A DNA stretch of 64,000 nucleotides from JBCCSZ01 sp039821145 (lineage in GTDB: Bacteria; Bacteroidota; Bacteroidia; Chitinophagales; Saprospiraceae), in the NCBI GenBank assembly GCA_039821145.1, contig JBCBOS010000006.1, positions 248,001 to 312,000 on the forward strand. Reading direction: 5' to 3'. Position 1 is the first letter of the stretch. Each line of letters begins with the position of its first letter. A model generated the notes under the pieces. The model saw only the letters and a list, made by a program, of their open reading frames with translations. It was not told the DNA's origin and did no database searches. Both the position numbers and the translations under genes were made by a program. Below are positions 1-8,082 of the stretch, one piece after another.

Positions 1-1957
1 TGAGCAAGGTTGTTCCATCGTCGTTGACCTCGCGAACCCGCTGAATTTTGCCCGTGGTATGTCGGTAGTAGATGGCAGAACTGAGAGAGCCTTTTTCCCA
101 ATATTTGACATGGCCAAATTCCATGGAGTGGGTAAATTCGGGATCGAGATTGGGATTGCCCGCAAAGAAGTTCCGGTTGTCGCTGAAGGTAAAAAATGGA
201 TTGAGGTCCCAAAATCTCGGACGTCGAACCCGCCGACTGTAGCTGAGTTGAATGGCATTGGAGGCGGGAAGTTCGAAGTTCAAAAATCCAGAGGGGAACA
301 AATTGAGATAGTCTCTGGCGTTGACCTCGTTGGTTTCCTTGAGTTCTGTCCGAATGTCGCTGTATTCTGCACGCAAGCCCACCTGGTAGGAAATTTTTCC
401 TTGCTTGTTGCCAAAGATGAGGTAGGCGGCGTGGATGTCTTCATTGTAGACAAATTCATTGGTCAGGCCGATGAGGGGTTCTTTCTCGCCATTGGCCAAA
501 ATGTTGTTGACCTCAAAGTCATTGTCAATTTGGCGAAGCGAGGTGCGCCAGCCCATTTCCATGGTCCCATCCTTCAAAATGGGTTGGGTATAATCTACCT
601 GGCCAGACAGGCGCGTGGTCCCCTCTTTGTTGTCGGAACGCTGGATCAGAGTGGGCTGGGTAGAAGGCTGGTCGTCTTTGGTAAAATAGCGCTCCACCAA
701 GTCGGAGCCCTCGTCTTCGGAATTGTCTTCGTAGCGAATGTCCGCCGTTAGTTGCTGCCCTTTTCGATCGTAGGTTTTCTTGTAGCGCAGCGTATATTGA
801 AGTTCGTATTCATTTTCGATCTCATCATCGGTTCGCCTGGAAATGCCCGTAGGATTCTCTGACGAATTGAGAAAATCCCGGTAAATGAAGCTGTTGAAGT
901 TGTCGTCTCGCCCTCCCCGGAATGTGAAAGAAGAAGTCAGAGTACTTTTGGGGGTAAAGGAGTAATCGACCCCGAGGCGAAGGTTGGCGTTGAGTCCAAT
1001 TCTCTCCCGATCACCGCGTTGCTCCGAAATCAGGGTGGTATCTCCATTGTAGACTTCCTGATACAGATAGCTGGAGCCGGGTCGCTGGCGTCGGTTGAAA
1101 CCCAGGTTGGTGAAAAAATTGAGCTTGCTGGCCCGGTAGTTCAGATTGATGGCAGTGCCGTAGCTCTCCGGCAGTCCTCCGTTGAAGTCAAACGAGCCAT
1201 TGAGACCACTTTTGCGCTCCTTTTTCAGGACAATGTTGATGATGCCAGCCATTCCCTCTGCCTCATAACGCGCCGAGGGGTTGGTGATGACCTCCACTCG
1301 CTCAATCAGGTTGGCGGGCAGAGAGCGCAGTCCGTTGGCATTGCCCGCGCTGATGAGACCGGAAGGCCGTCCGTCCACCAAGATTTGAACATTGCCACTT
1401 CCCCTCAGCGTAATGCCACCTTCTACATCTACTTGGACAGATGGGACATTGTCGAGCAGATCTGTGGCTGTCCCCCCGCGGGAAGCAAGGTCTTTGCCAA
1501 CGTTGAAGATCTTTTTGTCCAGTGAGAGTTGCATTTGACTCCTGTCAGCCTGTACGACAACCTCCTCCAACACAGCGGCATCAGATTCCAAGGTGATTTT
1601 GCCCAGTTCGAGAAGTGCTTGGCCCCGTTCGATGGCCAATTGAGGAATGACTTTGCTTTGGTAGGCCAGGAATTCGATTTTTGCAAAAAAACGCCCTGGA
1701 CGCGTGTCCAAGGTGAAGTTGCCGTTGAGGTCGGTCACAATTCCAGTCACCAAGCTGCTGTCCCGGCGACGGAAAAGGCTGATGGTGGCATATTCCAAGG
1801 GGACACCTGTCTGAGAGTCAACAATTGTCCCGGTGATCTTGGCTGCGGCCCGGGCTCCTCCCCGTCCTGGTCGTCCCCCTCTCTGAGGTCCCTGAGCTTC
1901 CAAATAAACTCCCAAGCAAAGCAAGAAAGCGAAGAGAAGTAGTAATTTTTTTTTCAT
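1..1957 (-). CDS. TonB-dependent outer membrane receptor (3' end outside window)
   Basis: The frame is open from the ATG at 1957 to the window edge, giving 652 codons without a stop. A signal peptide (MKKKLLLLFAF...) is followed by a Gly/Arg-rich linker, a CarboxypepD_reg-like domain at about residues 42-125 (TGTIVDSQTG, then ATISLF), and a plug domain that includes LLDNVPSVQVD, ILVDGRPSG and ERVEVITNPSARY. The rest is beta-barrel sequence rich in alternating Tyr, Asn and Arg. Family members of this outer-membrane beta-barrel type are usually near 800 residues, so roughly 150 are probably missing here. The substrate cannot be told: receptors of this group take up siderophores, oligosaccharides or peptides using TonB/ExbBD energy, and no SusD-like partner is visible. 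It reads in the same direction as the ABC operon above it but lies beyond that operon's terminator, so it is probably a separate unit. Confidence 0.93.
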   Translation of the reverse strand, partial: MKKKLLLLFAFLLCLGVYLEAQGPQRGGRPGRGGARAAAKITGTIVDSQTGVPLEYATISLFRRRDSSLVTGIVTDLNGNFTLDTRPGRFFAKIEFLAYQSKVIPQLAIERGQALLELGKITLESDAAVLEEVVVQADRSQMQLSLDKKIFNVGKDLASRGGTATDLLDNVPSVQVDVEGGITLRGSGNVQILVDGRPSGLISAGNANGLRSLPANLIERVEVITNPSARYEAEGMAGIINIVLKKERKSGLNGSFDFNGGLPESYGTAINLNYRASKLNFFTNLGFNRRQRPGSSYLYQEVYNGDTTLISEQRGDRERIGLNANLRLGVDYSFTPKSTLTSSFTFRGGRDDNFNSFIYRDFLNSSENPTGISRRTDDEIENEYELQYTLRYKKTYDRKGQQLTADIRYEDNSEDEGSDLVERYFTKDDQPSTQPTLIQRSDNKEGTTRLSGQVDYTQPILKDGTMEMGWRTSLRQIDNDFEVNNILANGEKEPLIGLTNEFVYNEDIHAAYLIFGNKQGKISYQVGLRAEYSDIRTELKETNEVNARDYLNLFPSGFLNFELPASNAIQLSYSRRVRRPRFWDLNPFFTFSDNRNFFAGNPNLDPEFTHSMEFGHVKYWEKGSLSSAIYYRHTTGKIQRVREVNDDGTTLL

Positions 1958-2307
1958 AGATGTCTCTGAATGTGCAGGCCGTGACCAAAGGGTTGGCTCC
2001 ATCTCGCCATCTCCCATCAAGCACAGCCCGGAATCAATGGGCGAATGAATGTCAAAAAATTTATTGCATTTGCTAAGACCTTCCACAATCGTGTGGTCCA
2101 TAAAATTGATCCAATCAACCCTATGAACTATTTAGCAAACAGTTATTTCTAAGTAATGTTTCCTTTGCTTCCGTAAATCATCTGACAATTCGGACAAAAA
2201 ATTCTGGATGACCCACCAGCCCCACATGTGAAAAGCACCCCGCTGTTGGCAAGGGTGCTTTTGTAAACAATCACATACTGTATCGAATGTGTGGATGATA
2301 TTTTTGT
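1958..2307. other. Gene-free leader upstream of the TonB receptor
   Basis: No open frame with coding character is seen here. The stretch contains the terminator at 2231-2262 and about 270 bp of AT-richer sequence that must hold the promoter of the TonB-dependent receptor. I could not pick out a convincing -33/-7 pair. Confidence 0.5.
2231..2262 (-). terminator. Intrinsic terminator of the ABC operon
   Basis: A perfect 10-bp stem, AAAAGCACCC at 2231-2240 and GGGTGCTTTT at 2253-2262, encloses a 12-nt loop. It lies 45 bp past the stop of the last ABC gene. A/T tails on both sides would let it act in either direction. Confidence 0.8.
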
Positions 2308-3000
2308 CTAGGCATTTTGGGTCACTAGCTGCTCATCCTTGCGAACAAAGCCGTCCAATAGCTCGATGATCCGAGAGCCATACGCGGCATTTTTCTCCGA
2401 ATGAGTCACTTGCAAGATGGTAATGCCATCGTTTTCGTTCAATTCTTTGAAGAGTTCCATAATGCTCTCTCCCTGATTGGTGTGAAGGTTGCCAGTGGGT
2501 TCGTCTGCCAGCAGCAACCTGGGCTTGCTGACAATGGCGCGGGCGACCCCTACCAACTGCTGCTGCCCACCCGACAATTGGCTGGGAAACAAGTCCTTTT
2601 TCGCCACGATGTTGAAGCGATCCAGGATGTCGGCAACGATGCTTTTTCGCTCACTGCTCTTGACATTGCGGTACAAAAGTGGCATTTCTATGTTTTCGTA
2701 GACGGTCATGTCGTCCAAGAGGTGATAGGCCTGGAAGACAAAACCGATGTATTCGCGATGGATTTCCTGACGGCGACGCTCGCTGAACTTGGTCACAGAC
2801 TCTCCCAAGAACTCGTAGGTCCCAGAATTTGACTGATCCAGCATTCCGATGATGTTCAGCAGGGTGGACTTGCCCGCTCCGCTCGGGCCCATGATGGTCA
2901 CAAACTCCCCTTGCTGAATGTCCAGGCTGATGTCGCGCAGTACCCAACTCTTTTGCAGACCGCTGCGGTAATAGCGTTCGATGTTTCGTAGGCTCAACAT
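2308..3000 (-). CDS. ABC transporter ATPase, MacB/LolD type, with altered D-loop
   Basis: A 230-residue nucleotide-binding subunit of the MacB/LolD group. Walker A is GPSGAGKS (38-45), the signature is LSGGQQQ (142-148), and Walker B is LLLADEP (162-168). It starts 12 bp after the upstream paralogue stops, so the two are co-transcribed and could form a heterodimer. Two changes stand out against that paralogue. The signature continues QQQLVGVARA where QQQRV is usual (Leu149 for Arg). The D-loop reads GNLHT in place of GNLDS (His173 for Asp). The D-loop Asp takes part in communication between the two ATP sites, so this subunit may be the weaker or regulatory half of an asymmetric dimer; that is inference. 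No FtsX/MacB-type permease is encoded next to it. Confidence 0.93.
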   Translation of the reverse strand: MLSLRNIERYYRSGLQKSWVLRDISLDIQQGEFVTIMGPSGAGKSTLLNIIGMLDQSNSGTYEFLGESVTKFSERRRQEIHREYIGFVFQAYHLLDDMTVYENIEMPLLYRNVKSSERKSIVADILDRFNIVAKKDLFPSQLSGGQQQLVGVARAIVSKPRLLLADEPTGNLHTNQGESIMELFKELNENDGITILQVTHSEKNAAYGSRIIELLDGFVRKDEQLVTQNA

Positions 3001-3012
3001 GGTGGTAGGGGC

Positions 3013-3702
3013 TTAGAGGTGATGTCTTGCGACCATGTTTTCGGTAATGACCTTGCCGTCGAGCAGTCGAATGACGCGATTGCCAAACTCTGCACAGTAG
3101 GGCGAGTGGGTCACCATGATGACCGTCGTACCTTCGGAATTGAGTCGAGCCAGGATTTTCATCACGTCATCGCCATTGGAGCTGTCGAGGTTTCCAGTGG
3201 GCTCATCCGCCAGGATGAGGTTGGGTTTGTTGACGATGGCCCGTGCCACGGCGACCCGCTGTTGCTGTCCGCCGGATAGCTGCTGTGGGAAGTGGTTGCG
3301 GCGATGCATCATGTTCATTTGGTCCAGCAACTCCTCTGTGCGCTTTTTGCGCTCTGCAGAGCCGACCTTTGTGTAGAGCATCGGCAGTTCCACGTTTTCG
3401 TAAACAGTCAGCTCGTCGATGAGATTGAAACTTTGAAAGATGAATCCGATGTTGTGCTTGCGCAGTTGAGAGCGGCGTCGCTCCCGGTATCCCGCCACGT
3501 CTTCGTCCATGAAGAAATACTCGCCTCTGCTGGGATTGTCTATCAGGCCGAGGATGTTCATCAGGGTGGATTTGCCACAGCCCGATGGCCCCATGATGGA
3601 GACAAACTCACCAGCCTTGATCTCAATGTTGATCTCGTCCAGAGCCGTCGTTTCCACCTCTTCAGTCCGATAGACCTTTGTAAGCTTGTTCGTTCTGATC
3701 AT
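3013..3702 (-). CDS. ABC transporter ATPase, MacB/LolD type, canonical
   Basis: A 229-residue ATPase with complete motifs: Walker A GPSGCGKS (38-45), Q-loop in GFIFQSFN, signature LSGGQQQRVAVARA (142-155), Walker B LILADEPTGNLDS (162-174) and the switch His199 in MVTHS. It belongs to the MacB/LolD group, which powers three-part export or lipoprotein release together with FtsX-like permeases and a periplasmic membrane-fusion protein. It sits between the membrane-fusion protein and the second ATPase on the minus strand. A hairpin at 3812-3847 separates it from the membrane-fusion gene and may lower its expression relative to that gene. The fusion protein in the operon fits an efflux role, but the permease is missing from the locus. 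Confidence 0.95.
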   Translation of the reverse strand: MIRTNKLTKVYRTEEVETTALDEINIEIKAGEFVSIMGPSGCGKSTLMNILGLIDNPSRGEYFFMDEDVAGYRERRRSQLRKHNIGFIFQSFNLIDELTVYENVELPMLYTKVGSAERKKRTEELLDQMNMMHRRNHFPQQLSGGQQQRVAVARAIVNKPNLILADEPTGNLDSSNGDDVMKILARLNSEGTTVIMVTHSPYCAEFGNRVIRLLDGKVITENMVARHHL

Positions 3703-3811
3703 ATTTTTCAGTTGTTGTTGATTTGTTGTTTCCCTTATGGGTTGTGTACCTGTTGAAAAGCGAACTTGTGTGTTGTTTTTGTTTTCTGCTTGTATTTTTT
3801 GGCTTTGGGGA

Positions 3812-3847
3812 AAAAGAGGGGAAGCTTTCCGAGGCCTCCCCTCTTTT
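3812..3847 (-). terminator. Internal operon hairpin between fusion protein and ATPases
   Basis: AAAAGAGGGGA at 3812-3822 pairs with TCCCCTCTTTT at 3837-3847. On the minus strand it follows the membrane-fusion stop codon by 20 bp and ends in a T-run. It could be a partial terminator that sets the ratio of fusion protein to ATPases, or it could mark a separate promoter for the ATPases. Confidence 0.7.
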
Positions 3848-3866
3848 GCGCGAGAAGCTGTGCTTG

Positions 3867-5117
3867 CTATTTCAGTACCAACTCATCTTTGTCACCAAAA
3901 TTGTCGTAGCCCGATGTGATGACAACATCGCCAGGCTGTAGGCCTTCCAGGATTTCGTAGTAGTTGGGGTTGTGGTTTCCAATGCGGATCTCTCTTTTGA
4001 ACGCAGTCTCTCCAGAGCCATCCACCACATAGACCCAATTGCCACCTGTGCTTTGGTAGAATCCACCGCGTGCCAGCAGGAGGGCTTCCGATTCGTTGCC
4101 AAGGGCCAGCTTGATGGAGATGGTTTGCCCACGCTTGATGTTGGACGGTGGCTCAGACATGAAGACCATGTCCACTTCAAAAGAACCATTGAGAACTTCC
4201 GGGTAGATTTTTTGGATGCGAAGCTTGTAATCCTTTTTGTCGAAGGTAAAGCTGCCTTCCAATCCCCGGAAGATGCGGGAAATGTAAAATTCGTCAATGC
4301 GAGCGCGCACTTTGTAGTTGCTCAGGTCATCGATCTGGGCGATTCTTTCGCCTCGGTTGATCAACTGACCGATTTCTGTATCCAGAGAAGAAAGTTGACC
4401 AGAAACAGGTGCCTTGACCGTGAGGTTGTCGATGCTCTTTTGGGCGTATTCAAGATTGCGGCGCATCAGATCGACGGTGGCAGTCATTTGCTCTTGTTGT
4501 ACGACATTGGAAAGGCTGTCTTTTTCCAGGGTCAGGCGAAGCATTTCTTTGCGCTGAACCAGGTAGTCAAACTCATCCTTGCTTTGCTCCCAATCCACTT
4601 GCGAGATCACATCATCCTTGATCAAGTCATCGTTGCGATCCATGGTACGCTTGACCTGGGTGAGGCGATAGGAATTGTTCAAAGCCTGCTCTCTCAGGTT
4701 GAGGCTTTGTTGCTCCATGACGATGCTCAGGTTGCGGATTTGGTTGATCTGGGCGATGAGGGATGCCTCCTGATTGATGTAGCTGCGTTGCAATTCGTCA
4801 TTGGACAAGCGCAGGATGGGCTGGCCTTTCTGCACCACACTGCCGTCTTCGATGAGAATTTCCTCCAGCCTTCCCCCCTCCACTGCGTCCAAAAAGACCG
4901 TTTTGATGGGTTGAATGGCCCCATTGATGGGGATGAAAACTTGGAAGGGAGCGCGTTCGACCGTGTCGAGTAGCAGTCGCTCTGTTTTGACATTGAGTCG
5001 GCTCGCACCGGCGTTTTTGCCTCCATTTGACCAGATGAAGCCAGCAATGGCGATTCCACCAGCAATTAGGAGGAGGTACTGAATGGGCCATTTCTTTTTC
5101 TCGATTTTCCTGTCCAT
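3867..5117 (-). CDS. HlyD/MacA-type membrane-fusion (periplasmic adaptor) protein
   Basis: I choose the ATG at 5117 (416 residues, MDRKIEKKKW) rather than the longer reading, because it places one N-terminal membrane anchor (about residues 10-27) right after a basic cytoplasmic tail. The order then is a biotinyl-lipoyl half (EGGRLEEILIEDGSVVQKGQ), a long alpha-helical hairpin rich in Gln, Asn and Leu (about 110-230), the second half-domain (TVKAPVSGQLSSLDTEIGQL) and a beta-barrel C-terminus. This is the architecture of periplasmic adaptors that link an inner-membrane ABC or RND pump to an outer-membrane channel. It is the first gene of an operon with two ATPases and lies opposite a sigma-54 activator. 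The start is about 40 bp below a near-consensus sigma-54 promoter, so activator-controlled expression is likely. The cargo is unknown. Confidence 0.92.
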   Translation of the reverse strand: MDRKIEKKKWPIQYLLLIAGGIAIAGFIWSNGGKNAGASRLNVKTERLLLDTVERAPFQVFIPINGAIQPIKTVFLDAVEGGRLEEILIEDGSVVQKGQPILRLSNDELQRSYINQEASLIAQINQIRNLSIVMEQQSLNLREQALNNSYRLTQVKRTMDRNDDLIKDDVISQVDWEQSKDEFDYLVQRKEMLRLTLEKDSLSNVVQQEQMTATVDLMRRNLEYAQKSIDNLTVKAPVSGQLSSLDTEIGQLINRGERIAQIDDLSNYKVRARIDEFYISRIFRGLEGSFTFDKKDYKLRIQKIYPEVLNGSFEVDMVFMSEPPSNIKRGQTISIKLALGNESEALLLARGGFYQSTGGNWVYVVDGSGETAFKREIRIGNHNPNYYEILEGLQPGDVVITSGYDNFGDKDELVLK

Positions 5118-5156
5118 AATAATTCGATTTGTAAATGATTGTTTGACCATATAAGG

Positions 5157-5172
5157 CCAATCCACATGCCAA
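5157..5172 (-). promoter_or_regulatory. Candidate sigma-54 (-24/-12) promoter for the efflux operon
   Basis: The minus strand reads TTGGCATG, four bases, TTGG. The sigma-54 consensus is TTGGCACG, four bases, TTGC, with GG and GC ten bases apart; here the spacing is kept and two positions differ. The -12 element is about 40 bp before the ATG at 5117. The sigma-54 type activator encoded divergently makes the match more believable. Confidence 0.5.
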
Positions 5173-5245
5173 CAAACACAACCCACTGTAAATCAAATAC
5201 ATATAATTTATTCACAATCATTCACCATCATTTTTTGTCCAAAAT

Positions 5246-5274
5246 CGAACACCGACTGTTCGGAAATGAACAGT
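5246..5274. promoter_or_regulatory. Two overlapping palindromes, likely enhancer site of the NtrC-type regulator
   Basis: CGAACA at 5246-5251 and TGTTCG at 5257-5262 form one perfect inverted repeat with a 5-bp centre. ACTGTTC at 5255-5261 and GAACAGT at 5268-5274 form a second with a 6-bp centre, and the two share TGTTC. They lie 75-115 bp upstream of the candidate sigma-54 promoter and 90 bp before the regulator start, where an activator of this class would bind. Confidence 0.6.
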
Positions 5275-5363
5275 GTACGCTGCTTTTTCGTATCTTTAGC
5301 GGGTTCATTTGGGGCTGATTGCCCTTGTTAAACATACTATCCATTCCAATCCAATGCTGAACA

Positions 5364-6734
5364 ATGGCCGAGCTTGAAGGTAAGATTTTAGTCGTTGATG
5401 ATGACGAAGCCATACTGCTGTCTCTGCGGTATTTACTGTCTCGACAATACGCGAAAGTACAGACTGAGACCAATCCCAATTTGATCCCCCGCCTGCTGCG
5501 CACAGAAGACTTCAACGTCGTCTTGCTGGACATGAACTTCCGCAAGGGCGATACCAGTGGGAAGGAAGGCCTTCGGTGGCTGCAAAAGATCAAGGAACTC
5601 AAGCCACATCTGAGTGTGATCATCATCACGGCACACGGGGAGATTGAGATGGCGGTGGAGGCGGTCAAGAGGGGGGCGGTTGATTTTGTGGTCAAGCCCT
5701 GGCGCAATGAAAAGCTGATGGCGACGGTGCTGTCGGCCTACAAGCTCAACATCAGTCAGCAGCAGGTCAAACATTTGGAAGGCAGTCGCCAATTGCTCAA
5801 TGAAGATGCGACCCAAAAAGTCATTGGTGAATCGGCTGTCATGCGAAGCATTTACACCACCCTGGCCAAGGTAGCCAAAACGGATGCCACCATTCTGTTG
5901 TTGGGCGAAAATGGTACTGGCAAGGAGTTGATTGCCAGACAGTTGCACCTGCAATCCAATCGCAACAAGCAAGCCTTCGTCAGTGTCGATTTGGGCGCCA
6001 TTCCGGATACCCTCTTTGAGAGCGAATTGTTTGGACACAAAAAGGGAGCCTTTACCCATGCCATTGAAGACCGAATGGGGCGCTTTGAGGCAGCCTCTGG
6101 TGGGACGCTTTTTTTGGATGAAATCGGAAACCTATCGCTGCCTTTACAAGCCAAATTGCTGGCCGCTCTTCAAAATCGACAAATCAACCGATTGGGAGAC
6201 CCCAAGCTGATCAACATCGACATCCGACTCGTCTGTGCCACCAATCGACCTCTTTACCAAATGGTTGGAGAAAGCAGTTTCCGACAGGATTTGCTCTATC
6301 GCATCAATACGGTGGAAATCACCTTGCCTCCCTTGCGCGAGCGCGGCCAGGACATCAACCTGCTGGCCACCCACTTTTTGCAGGTGTATCGCAAAAAATA
6401 CCTCAAGCCAAGCCTAGAGATTCAGCAAGCAACTTACAAAAAACTGCAAGACTACCACTGGCCGGGCAACATTCGGGAATTGCAGCACGCCACCGAACGG
6501 GCCGTCATTCTGAGCGAGGGGCCCAGCATCACACCGGAAGACTTCCCCTTCAACGCCCATGTACAGGAGCGGGAAAGCGAGGGACAGTTTGACCAATACA
6601 ACCTCGCAGAAATCGAACGCTGGACCATTCAGAAGGCCCTCAACAAATACCAGGGCAACATCTCCAAGGCGGCAGCAGAGCTGGGCATTACGCGGGCGGC
6701 TCTGTACAGGCGCATGGAAAAGCACAATTTATAA
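5364..6734 (+). CDS. Sigma-54-dependent response regulator, NtrC family
   Basis: A 456-residue three-domain activator. The receiver domain (about 7-120) has the acidic pocket VDDDE, phospho-acceptor Asp56 in LLDMNF and Lys111 in VVKPW. The AAA+ domain (about 152-385) has Walker A GENGTGKE (181-188) and a sigma-54 contact loop that reads GAFTHA (228-233) where GAFTGA is usual. A Fis-type helix-turn-helix ends the protein (ISKAAAELGITRAALYRRMEKH). It is followed 10 bp later by its histidine kinase, and its likely target is the divergent membrane-fusion/ABC operon. TATCTTTA at 5291-5298 is close to the Bacteroidota -7 element and may be its promoter. In Bacteroidota, regulators of this kind often sit beside ABC efflux operons. 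Confidence 0.96.
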   Translation: MAELEGKILVVDDDEAILLSLRYLLSRQYAKVQTETNPNLIPRLLRTEDFNVVLLDMNFRKGDTSGKEGLRWLQKIKELKPHLSVIIITAHGEIEMAVEAVKRGAVDFVVKPWRNEKLMATVLSAYKLNISQQQVKHLEGSRQLLNEDATQKVIGESAVMRSIYTTLAKVAKTDATILLLGENGTGKELIARQLHLQSNRNKQAFVSVDLGAIPDTLFESELFGHKKGAFTHAIEDRMGRFEAASGGTLFLDEIGNLSLPLQAKLLAALQNRQINRLGDPKLINIDIRLVCATNRPLYQMVGESSFRQDLLYRINTVEITLPPLRERGQDINLLATHFLQVYRKKYLKPSLEIQQATYKKLQDYHWPGNIRELQHATERAVILSEGPSITPEDFPFNAHVQERESEGQFDQYNLAEIERWTIQKALNKYQGNISKAAAELGITRAALYRRMEKHNL

Positions 6735-6744
6735 CCAACTGGCC

Positions 6745-8082
6745 ATGCTCAAAGGTTTTACCTCCAACATATTGATCAGAATCTTTCTGATGGCACTGCT
6801 GATGGCCGGGCTGGGGTATTTTCTGTTTCGAACAGATTTTTACATTTCGGCAGGCATGATGGTCGTGCTGATCGGCTTTCTCATCTGGGACCTGATCCGC
6901 TACACCAACCAGACCAATCGGGACATCACCACCTTTTTGACGGGCATCAAGTACGACGATTTCGCCCTGCGCTTTTCGGGCGACAAAAAAGGGCGGTCCT
7001 TCCAGCAGATGTACAATTCTTTCAACCAGATCAACTCCAAATTTTTGGAAATCCGGGCAGAGAAGGAAGCGCAGTTTTTGTACCTCCAAAACATTGTGGA
7101 AAGTGCAGAGGTAGGCCTGCTGTGCGTCGATCAAAACGGGGAAGTCATCCTCATCAACCGAGAACTCAAAAAGCTCTTGGGCAAGCCGTATTTGATTTCC
7201 TTTGAGTTTCTGTCTCGGGTCAACAAGGATTTGTACAAGGGGTTGTTGACCATGGAAAATGGCGACCGCAAACTGCTCCGCATCAACCTCAACGATCAAC
7301 TGCTGCAGCTCTCCATCCAAGCCCGCAAATTCAAGATCAAAGACGATTTGTTCAGTCTTTACTCGGTGCAGAACATCCAAAATGAATTGGAAGTCCAGGA
7401 GGTCCGTTCCTGGCAAAAACTGATTCGGATATTGACTCACGAGATCATGAATTCGGTCACGCCCATCATTTCGCTTTCCTCCGCCGTCCACGACAGGCTC
7501 GGCGATCAGGATCGGCCATTGGAAAAAGAGGACATCCAAGAAATGGCCATGGCCATCAGTGCCATTCAGAAACGAACTGAGGGCTTGCTGCATTTTACCG
7601 ATACCTACCGCAAGCTTACCAAGGTACCTCCCCCCGTCTTCCAGGAAGTGGACTTGGGGCAATTGACCGAGCGCATTCACACCCTGTTCAAGCCCGTTTT
7701 GAAGACGGAAAACATTCAATTCGAACTCAGCCCCCTCCGCGGCCCTTTGCTCATACAAGCCGACCCCCGCTTGCTGGAACAGGTGCTGATCAACTTGATC
7801 AAAAATGCCATCGATGCGTTTGACGAGGAGCAAGAAGAGAGGCACATTCGGCTGTCGTGTGCGCGCCTGTCGGTTGCCAAATGCAAAATCCAATTGGCCG
7901 ACAATGGGCCGGGCATTCCGCTGGATTTGCTCGATCAGATATTTGTTCCGTTTTACACCACAAAGAAAGAAGGTTCTGGCATTGGTTTGAGTCTGTCCCG
8001 GCAGATCATCCAGATGCACCAAGGAACCATCAATGTGGAGTCGAAGGTGGGGGCCGGGACGGTGTTTACGATCTTGCTTTAG
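6745..8082 (+). CDS. Sensor histidine kinase, partner of the NtrC-type regulator
   Basis: The start is taken at the ATG at 6745 (445 residues, MLKGFTSN), just after the regulator gene; the longer frame begins inside that gene. Two membrane helices at about 8-28 and 35-52 leave almost no periplasmic loop, so the kinase probably senses the membrane or cytoplasm. A HAMP-like or linker helix and a PAS-like region (VGLLCVDQNGEVILINRELKKLLG) precede the catalytic part. The phospho-acceptor is His232 in RILTHEIMNSVTP. The ATPase domain has the N box (LINLIKNAIDAF), G1 (DNGPGIP) and G2 (GSGIGLSLS). It overlaps the end of the convergent gene by 4 bp. Pairing with the regulator at 5364 follows from adjacency. 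Confidence 0.95.
   Translation: MLKGFTSNILIRIFLMALLMAGLGYFLFRTDFYISAGMMVVLIGFLIWDLIRYTNQTNRDITTFLTGIKYDDFALRFSGDKKGRSFQQMYNSFNQINSKFLEIRAEKEAQFLYLQNIVESAEVGLLCVDQNGEVILINRELKKLLGKPYLISFEFLSRVNKDLYKGLLTMENGDRKLLRINLNDQLLQLSIQARKFKIKDDLFSLYSVQNIQNELEVQEVRSWQKLIRILTHEIMNSVTPIISLSSAVHDRLGDQDRPLEKEDIQEMAMAISAIQKRTEGLLHFTDTYRKLTKVPPPVFQEVDLGQLTERIHTLFKPVLKTENIQFELSPLRGPLLIQADPRLLEQVLINLIKNAIDAFDEEQEERHIRLSCARLSVAKCKIQLADNGPGIPLDLLDQIFVPFYTTKKEGSGIGLSLSRQIIQMHQGTINVESKVGAGTVFTILL

Noticed and set aside
1019..1942. Plus-strand open frames of 137-168 codons inside the TonB receptor gene
   Set aside because: They are antisense to a continuous receptor frame with clear family motifs and have no motifs of their own.
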